Assembly: GCA_016290295.1 (NCBI GenBank)
Contig: JAEETJ010000004.1
Location: 74,546 to 138,545 of the forward strand
From: Bacteroidales bacterium
GTDB taxonomy: Bacteria > Bacteroidota > Bacteroidia > Bacteroidales > WCHB1-69
DNA: 64,000 nucleotides
Direction: 5' to 3'
Made by a program: the position numbers and the translations under genes. A model generated the notes under the pieces. That model was not told where the DNA came from, did no database searches, and saw only the letters and a list, made by a program, of their open reading frames with translations. This document shows, piece by piece, positions 58,476 through 64,000 of the stretch (within the stretch, counting starts at the first letter, position 1; every line of letters begins with the position of its first letter).

Positions 58476-59471
58476 TTAATCCTTATCTAATTTATACTTT
58501 GATACATTCATTCCAAATTCCAGACCTTTCGACTTCACCAAATCTTCCAATTCGGCCAAAGATTTCTTACCGAAATTTCTGAACTTCAACAAATCGCTCT
58601 TATGAATAGCAACGAGGTCTCCCAAAGTCTCCAACTCAGCGGTTTTCAAGCAGTTCAACGCACGAACTGACAAATCCATATCCACCAGTTTTGACTTCAG
58701 AATCTGACGGGTCAGCTTAGAAGCATCGTCAAATTCCTCATTGGAAACGCTGGTTTCCGGAGAGTCAACAGCAATCTTCTCGTCTGAGAACAAGGCAAAG
58801 TGCTGGATTAAAATCTTAGCTGCTTCTTTCAGAGCATCTTTCGGATGGATAGAACCATCGGTGTCGATGTCAAGCACCAACTTCTCGAAGTCGGTACGCT
58901 GTTCAACACGGTAATTCTCAACGGCATATTTCACATTCTTGATAGGAGTGTGAATAGAGTCGATGGTAATTACACCGATGCCTTCGTGCAGTGATTTGTT
59001 CTCTTCAGCGGGCACATAGCCACGACCCTTATCGATAGTGATTTCCATAGAAAGCACTACTTCGGGTTCCATGCGGCAGATGAGCAAATCGGGATTCAGC
59101 ACTTGGAAATAGTTCAAGAAACGGTTCATATCGCCAGCAGTGAATTTGTCCTGACCGGAGATAACGATTTTTGCAGTTTCCGAGTTGTTGTTCTCGATTT
59201 TGTTTTTGAATCGAATCTGCTTGAGGTTAAGGATGATGTCGGTAACATCTTCCATAACACCCTGGATAGAGGAAAATTCCTGCACCACGCCTTCGATTTT
59301 GATGGATGTGATGGCATAGCCTTCGAGCGAGGAAATTAAAACACGACGCAAGGCGTTTCCAATGGTCATACCGTACCCTTGCTGCAGGGGGCGGAACTCA
59401 AACTTACCATGGAAGTCGTCGGCTTCGATCATGATAACCTTGTCGGGCTTTTGAAACGTTAAAATTGCCAT
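58476..59471 (-). CDS. rpoA: DNA-directed RNA polymerase subunit alpha
   Basis: [47 protein letters not shown]-terminal ...[25 protein letters not shown]; start 59469-59471. Confidence 0.97.
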   Translation of the reverse strand: MAILTFQKPDKVIMIEADDFHGKFEFRPLQQGYGMTIGNALRRVLISSLEGYAITSIKIEGVVQEFSSIQGVMEDVTDIILNLKQIRFKNKIENNNSETAKIVISGQDKFTAGDMNRFLNYFQVLNPDLLICRMEPEVVLSMEITIDKGRGYVPAEENKSLHEGIGVITIDSIHTPIKNVKYAVENYRVEQRTDFEKLVLDIDTDGSIHPKDALKEAAKILIQHFALFSDEKIAVDSPETSVSNEEFDDASKLTRQILKSKLVDMDLSVRALNCLKTAELETLGDLVAIHKSDLLKFRNFGKKSLAELEDLVKSKGLEFGMNVSKYKLDKD

Positions 59472-59562
59472 TTCTATTTTGTTTTTATTGTTATTTACTT
59501 TTTTTATGCGGCGATTGCGGTTATTCCGCAATACCATGTTAACTCCTGGCTTTCAATCACCA

Positions 59563-60168
59563 TTATTTGGAGTACAATTCAACGATAGCCTGTTCGTTGA
59601 TAGTTTCAGGAATTTCCTCTCTTTCAGGATAATTCATGAATTTGCCGCTCATCATATTGCCGTCCCATTCCAACCATGAGAAGGTATTGGTTTTACCGCT
59701 CAATGAGTTGGTGATCACTTCCAGAGATTTTGAACGTTCGCGAACTGCCACGATGTCTCCAGGAACGAGCAGAGCTGAAGGAATATTGCAGATCTGACCA
59801 TTCAGAAGGATATGTCTGTGGCTCACCAGCTGACGTGCAGCGGCTCTTGAAGGAGCAATACCCAAACGGAACACCACATTGTCCAAACGTGATTCGATGA
59901 GTTTCATCAAGTTCTGACCAGTGATACCTTTCTTACGGGCAGCAGCGTGGAACAATTTTCTAAACTGACGTTCCAGAATACCGTAGGTATATTTTGCTTT
60001 CTGTTTTTCTTGCAGCTGCATACCATATTCTGATAATTTTGAACGTCTTCTGGACTGACCATGCTGTCCGGGAGGATAATTTTTGTGTTCAAAATATTTG
60101 TCAGCTCCATAAATAGGTTCATGGAACTTTCTTGCAATCTTGGTTTTAGGTCCTGTATATCTTGCCAT
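59563..60168 (-). CDS. rpsD: 30S ribosomal protein S4
   Basis: [15 protein letters not shown]...[32 protein letters not shown]. Confidence 0.97.
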   Translation of the reverse strand: MARYTGPKTKIARKFHEPIYGADKYFEHKNYPPGQHGQSRRRSKLSEYGMQLQEKQKAKYTYGILERQFRKLFHAAARKKGITGQNLMKLIESRLDNVVFRLGIAPSRAAARQLVSHRHILLNGQICNIPSALLVPGDIVAVRERSKSLEVITNSLSGKTNTFSWLEWDGNMMSGKFMNYPEREEIPETINEQAIVELYSK

Positions 60169-60209
60169 TTTCTTGCTATTTTAAGGTTCTTTATACTGAT
60201 TTTGATAAA

Positions 60210-60599
60210 TTATACACGTCTGCGTTTTGGAGGACGGCAACCATTGTGCGGAAGTGGAGTCACGTCGGTGATTTCTTCCACCATGATACCGGCGGCGTGA
60301 ATAGTTCTGATAGCGGATTCTCTACCACCACCAGGTCCCTTTACAAAAACCTTAACTTTTCTTAAGCCAAGATCATAGGCGACTTTAGCACAATCCTGGG
60401 CAGCCATCTGAGCTGCATAGGGAGTGTTTTTCTTGGAGCCTCTGAATCCCATCTTACCAGCGGAAGACCATGAAATAACTTGGCCGTCGCTGTTGGTGAG
60501 GGAAACAATAACATTATTGAACGACGCATAAACGAAGGCCTTGCCCATTGCATCAATTCTAACAACTTTTTTCTTTGTTGATTTGGTATTCTTTGCCAT
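60210..60599 (-). CDS. rpsK: 30S ribosomal protein S11
   Basis: [40 protein letters not shown]...[11 protein letters not shown]. Confidence 0.97.
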   Translation of the reverse strand: MAKNTKSTKKKVVRIDAMGKAFVYASFNNVIVSLTNSDGQVISWSSAGKMGFRGSKKNTPYAAQMAAQDCAKVAYDLGLRKVKVFVKGPGGGRESAIRTIHAAGIMVEEITDVTPLPHNGCRPPKRRRV

Positions 60600-60625
60600 A
60601 ATACTATTTCCTGATAATCAATTAA

Positions 60626-61000
60626 TTACTTAGTTGCTTTCTTCTTGTTTGCAACAGTTTTCTTACGACCCTTACGAGTACGTGCGTTGTTCTTGGTACT
60701 CTGTCCACGTAACGGTAAACCGATACGATGACGAATGCCTCTGTAGCATCCGATGTCCATCAGACGCTTGATGTTCATCTGAACTTCCGAACGCAAAGCA
60801 CCCTCTACCTTCATCTCGTTGATCATTCCACGGAGTGCTGCCAACTCATCATCATTCCATTCATTTACCTTTTTGTCATGGCTGATACCGGCTTTGTCCA
60901 AAATACTAGCTGCAGTGCTGCGGCCAATACCATAGATGTAAGTCAAACCGATGACGCCTCTTTTGTTTTTCGGTAAATCAATACCTGCAATTCTTGCCAT
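60626..61000 (-). CDS. rpsM: 30S ribosomal protein S13
   Basis: [30 protein letters not shown]...[25 protein letters not shown]. Confidence 0.97.
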   Translation of the reverse strand: MARIAGIDLPKNKRGVIGLTYIYGIGRSTAASILDKAGISHDKKVNEWNDDELAALRGMINEMKVEGALRSEVQMNIKRLMDIGCYRGIRHRIGLPLRGQSTKNNARTRKGRKKTVANKKKATK

Positions 61001-61033
61001 AGCTTAAAATCTATTTTTTAATGTTAATACTTA

Positions 61034-61150
61034 TTATCCTTGACGTTGTTTTTCTTTCGGGTTCTTTTTGTTGATAACATAGACCACGCCGTGTCTTCTG
61101 ACCACCACGCAATCTTCCGATCTCTTTTTAACTGAAGCTCTTACTTTCAT
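61034..61150 (-). CDS. rpmJ: 50S ribosomal protein L36 (38 aa, below ORF-track cutoff)
   Basis: [38 protein letters not shown]. Confidence 0.93.
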   Translation of the reverse strand: MKVRASVKKRSEDCVVVRRHGVVYVINKKNPKEKQRQG

Positions 61151-61164
61151 CTCTAATATTATTT

Positions 61165-61386
61165 TTATGATTTATGTCTGAATGTGATACGTCCTCTGGT
61201 CAAATCGTAAGGTGATACCTCAACCTGCACCTTGTCACCGGGCAGAATCTTGATATAATGCAGTCTCATCTTTCCTGAGATGGTCGCGATGATCACATGG
61301 CCATTTTCCAGCTGGACACGGAACATAGCGTTTCCTAAGGATTCGATGACGACACCGTCTAATTCAATGGATGATTGTTTTGCCAT
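61165..61386 (-). CDS. infA: Translation initiation factor IF-1
   Basis: [73 protein letters not shown]. Confidence 0.96.
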   Translation of the reverse strand: MAKQSSIELDGVVIESLGNAMFRVQLENGHVIIATISGKMRLHYIKILPGDKVQVEVSPYDLTRGRITFRHKS

Positions 61387-61398
61387 ATCTTGATTCAA

Positions 61399-62202
61399 TT
61401 ATATTTTCTCTTCTGTCCCCAACACTTCCCCGATGAACTTGTATGTTGATAAAACTCTGGTACCGTTTTTGGTGATGGCGATTTGGTGTTCATAGTGCGC
61501 CGCGGGTTTATGGTCCATGGTTCTGATGGTCCATTCGTCGCGTTCGCAGTAGATCTTGCGTGAACCCATGGTAATCATCGGTTCGATGCAGATGACCATG
61601 CCCTCACGCAATCTGTCACCCTTGCCAGGTTTGCCGTAGTTGCACACATCCGGTTTCTCGTGCATGTTTCTGCCGATACCGTGTCCGCACAACTCGCGAA
61701 CAACCCCGTAGCCGAACGACTCGCAATAAGTCTGCACGGCATGGCCGATATCACCGGTAGTATTCCCCGCAACTGCGGCAGCTATTCCACGATAGAGAGA
61801 CTCTTTGGTACGTTCCATCAGCAGTCTTTTCTCCTCCGACACATGTCCCACCGCAAAGGTGTAGGCATAGTCGCCGTGATAGCCGTTCAGGTATGCTCCA
61901 CAATCCACAGATATGATATCTCCTTCATTGAGCACCATTCCCTCTTTAGGAATACCGTGGACCACCACATCGTTTACCGAGAGGCAGAGAGAGGCAGGAA
62001 AACCGTTATATCCTTTGAAGGATGGCACACCGCCGTTGTCTCTGATGTAGGTTTCCGCAATTCTGTCGAGATAGAGCAACGGAACTCCCGGTTTGATGTA
62101 CTTGGCCACTTCGGCCAGAGTTTTTCCAACAAGCAAAGAACTTTTTTGTATTATTTCAATTTCCTCTTCGCTTTTCAAGCGAATCTTGTTAAACATATTC
62201 AT
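61399..62202 (-). CDS. map: Type I methionyl aminopeptidase
   Basis: GYNGFPASLCLSVNDVVVHGIP, ISVDCGAYLNGYHGDYAYTF, GHGIGRNMHEKP, TIRTMDHKPAAHYEHQIAIT. Confidence 0.95.
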   Translation of the reverse strand: MNMFNKIRLKSEEEIEIIQKSSLLVGKTLAEVAKYIKPGVPLLYLDRIAETYIRDNGGVPSFKGYNGFPASLCLSVNDVVVHGIPKEGMVLNEGDIISVDCGAYLNGYHGDYAYTFAVGHVSEEKRLLMERTKESLYRGIAAAVAGNTTGDIGHAVQTYCESFGYGVVRELCGHGIGRNMHEKPDVCNYGKPGKGDRLREGMVICIEPMITMGSRKIYCERDEWTIRTMDHKPAAHYEHQIAITKNGTRVLSTYKFIGEVLGTEEKI

Positions 62203-63557
62203 TAGTAAGCACCGCCGCTGTAGCGACCTTTAATTCTGCCGGATTTTGTCAAGCCGTCGTAATGTCTCATCAACAAATGGCTTTCGATTTGCTGAAGAGT
62301 ATCCAGAACAACACCCACCATAATCAACAGAGAGGTACCGCCGAAGAACTGAGCGAACTGTTGGTTCACACCGAACAATCTCACGATAGCGGGCAGGATG
62401 GCCACGATAGCCAAGAAGATAGAGCCCGGGAGGGTGATTTTTGACATGATACCTTCAATCAGTTGGGCAGTTTGTTTACCAGGTTTCGTACCGGGGATAA
62501 AACCACCGTTCTTCTTCAGGTCTTCAGAAATCTGCTGAGGATTGATGGTGATAGCGGTATAGAAATAGGTAAACAGGATGATCATGAGGAAGAACACAAT
62601 GTTGTATCCCCATCCGTTATAATCAATGAAGCTGTGCCAGAAACCGCTGGTTGACTGTTCGGTAACAGAAACGAAAGTCAAGGGGAGGAACATGATAGCC
62701 TGAGCGAAGATGATGGGCATAACGCCAGCAGCATTCACTTTCAAAGGCAGGAAGTTTCTCACACCACCATACTGTTTGTTACCCACAATTCTTTTAGCGT
62801 ACTGAACAGGAACACGACGTGTACCCTGAACGAGCATGATACAGAAAGCAATGATCAGCATCATAATCACCAACTCGAGGATGAAGATGATAGGACCACC
62901 GTTCATATCACCGATACGTGAGCTGAACTCAGCTTTCAGAGCGAAAGGCAGACGGGCGATGATACCGATCATGATGATCATGGAGATACCGTTACCGATA
63001 CCATTGTCGGTGATACGCTCACCCAGCCACATGATAAACAGGGTACCTGAAATCAAGAGGATAAAGGAGGTGACGGCAAACACTGACAAGTGACCAACCA
63101 CCGGGGTAAGCATAGTCGGAGAGATAGCACCGCTGAACTGACCTTGGATCTGAGCGATATAAGCGGGGCCTTGGATAGCGACCACTGCCACAGTCAGATA
63201 ACGGGTAATCTGGTTCAGTTTCTTTCTACCGCTCTCGCCTTCTTTCTGCAGACGCTGGAAATAAGGAACTGCCAGAGTCAGCAACTGGATAACGATAGAT
63301 GCAGAGATATAGGGCATGATACCCAATGCGAAGATAGAGGCATTGGAGAATGCACCACCTGAGAACAGGTCCAACATACCCAGCAGACCTTCCTGAGCCG
63401 ACTTGGTAAATGCTGAGAGGGCACCGGGGTTGATACCCGGAAGCACCACGTGAGCTCCCAAACGATAGATCAGGATGATAAAGAGGGTATAAAGAATTCT
63501 CTTTCTCAGATCCTCGATTCTAAAAATGTTTTTTATGGTCTCGATAAATTTTTTCAT
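62202..63557 (-). CDS. secY: Protein translocase subunit SecY
   Basis: RILYTLFIILIYRLGAHVVLPGINP, LGIMPYISASIVIQLL, LKVNAAGVMPIIFAQA. Confidence 0.97.
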   Translation of the reverse strand: MKKFIETIKNIFRIEDLRKRILYTLFIILIYRLGAHVVLPGINPGALSAFTKSAQEGLLGMLDLFSGGAFSNASIFALGIMPYISASIVIQLLTLAVPYFQRLQKEGESGRKKLNQITRYLTVAVVAIQGPAYIAQIQGQFSGAISPTMLTPVVGHLSVFAVTSFILLISGTLFIMWLGERITDNGIGNGISMIIMIGIIARLPFALKAEFSSRIGDMNGGPIIFILELVIMMLIIAFCIMLVQGTRRVPVQYAKRIVGNKQYGGVRNFLPLKVNAAGVMPIIFAQAIMFLPLTFVSVTEQSTSGFWHSFIDYNGWGYNIVFFLMIILFTYFYTAITINPQQISEDLKKNGGFIPGTKPGKQTAQLIEGIMSKITLPGSIFLAIVAILPAIVRLFGVNQQFAQFFGGTSLLIMVGVVLDTLQQIESHLLMRHYDGLTKSGRIKGRYSGGAY

Positions 63558-63589
63558 GAGATGTAATATAAGTATTATTTACATTTGTA

Positions 63590-64000
63590 TTATTCAGCTG
63601 CGGGAGCGTCAACTTTTTCACCGATCACGGTAATCTGACCACCGGCGTTATTGATGGCAGCCTTAGCGGTTTCTGAGAAAGCGTGTGCGCTCACTTTCAA
63701 AGCGGCTTTCAGTTCGCCTTTGCCCAACACCTTGATCAAAGCGTTTTTCTTAGCCAGACCATTAGCCTGCAATACTTCGGGGGTAATTTCTTTCACGCCC
63801 TTGTTATCTGCCAGGTTCTGGAGAGTGCTGATGTTGATGGCGTTATATTCCACACGGTTGATATTCTTGAAACCTCTCTTAGGCATGATTCTGTAGATAG
63901 GCATCTGACCGCCTTCGAAACCGATTTTGCGGCTGTAACCTGATCTGGACTGGGCACCTTTATGACCTCTTGTAGAAGTACCGCCTTTACCTGATCCTTG
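63590..64000 (-). CDS. rplO: 50S ribosomal protein L15 (N-terminus beyond window)
   Basis: Frame continues to window edge: [46 protein letters not shown]... Confidence 0.95.
   Translation of the reverse strand, partial: QGSGKGGTSTRGHKGAQSRSGYSRKIGFEGGQMPIYRIMPKRGFKNINRVEYNAINISTLQNLADNKGVKEITPEVLQANGLAKKNALIKVLGKGELKAALKVSAHAFSETAKAAINNAGGQITVIGEKVDAPAAE

Noticed and set aside
57979-64000. Ribosomal/secY operon as unusual
   Set aside because: Gene order rplO-secY-map-infA-rpmJ-rpsM-rpsK-rpsD-rpoA-rplQ is standard for the phylum; only the rpsD-rpoA repeat is notable.

Overview
This 64 kb window is chromosomal Bacteroidota (Bacteroidales-like) DNA. The evidence is TAnnTTTG -7 promoters, type IX secretion components, DUF4254/DUF4295/DUF5618 families, BatD/BatE and a TPP-riboswitch/TonB receptor/PnuC-type thiamine locus. 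Most of it is housekeeping: murF, anmK, murB, ftsY, ispH, eno, prs, a ketoacid:ferredoxin oxidoreductase operon, a glycogen cluster, and a ribosomal operon rplO-secY-map-infA-rpmJ-rpsM-rpsK-rpsD-rpoA-rplQ.

The unusual content has five parts.
(1) A single uninterrupted ORF fuses RarA to a PorP/SprF-family outer-membrane protein, with the PorP signal peptide internal. It sits in a T9SS-like gene group.
(2) Many intergenic regions are built from tandem 7-bp or 8-bp words of different sequence. The 8-bp family supplies the -33 TTTG of four promoters, each exactly 17 bp from TATCTTTG.
(3) There are at least three other dispersed palindromic repeat families: GGGGAGTYTC hairpin arrays, TATGCGGCGGTTGCGGTT elements and GGACGCA..TGCGTCC elements.
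(4) Two ORF6N-domain genes carry related palindromes inside their coding sequence, read in different frames.
(5) A ThiL-like protein has substituted active-site motifs, and there is a steroid 5-alpha-reductase-like enzyme.

No tRNA, rRNA or CRISPR was recognised. All family calls are by eye from translated sequence; no database search was run.
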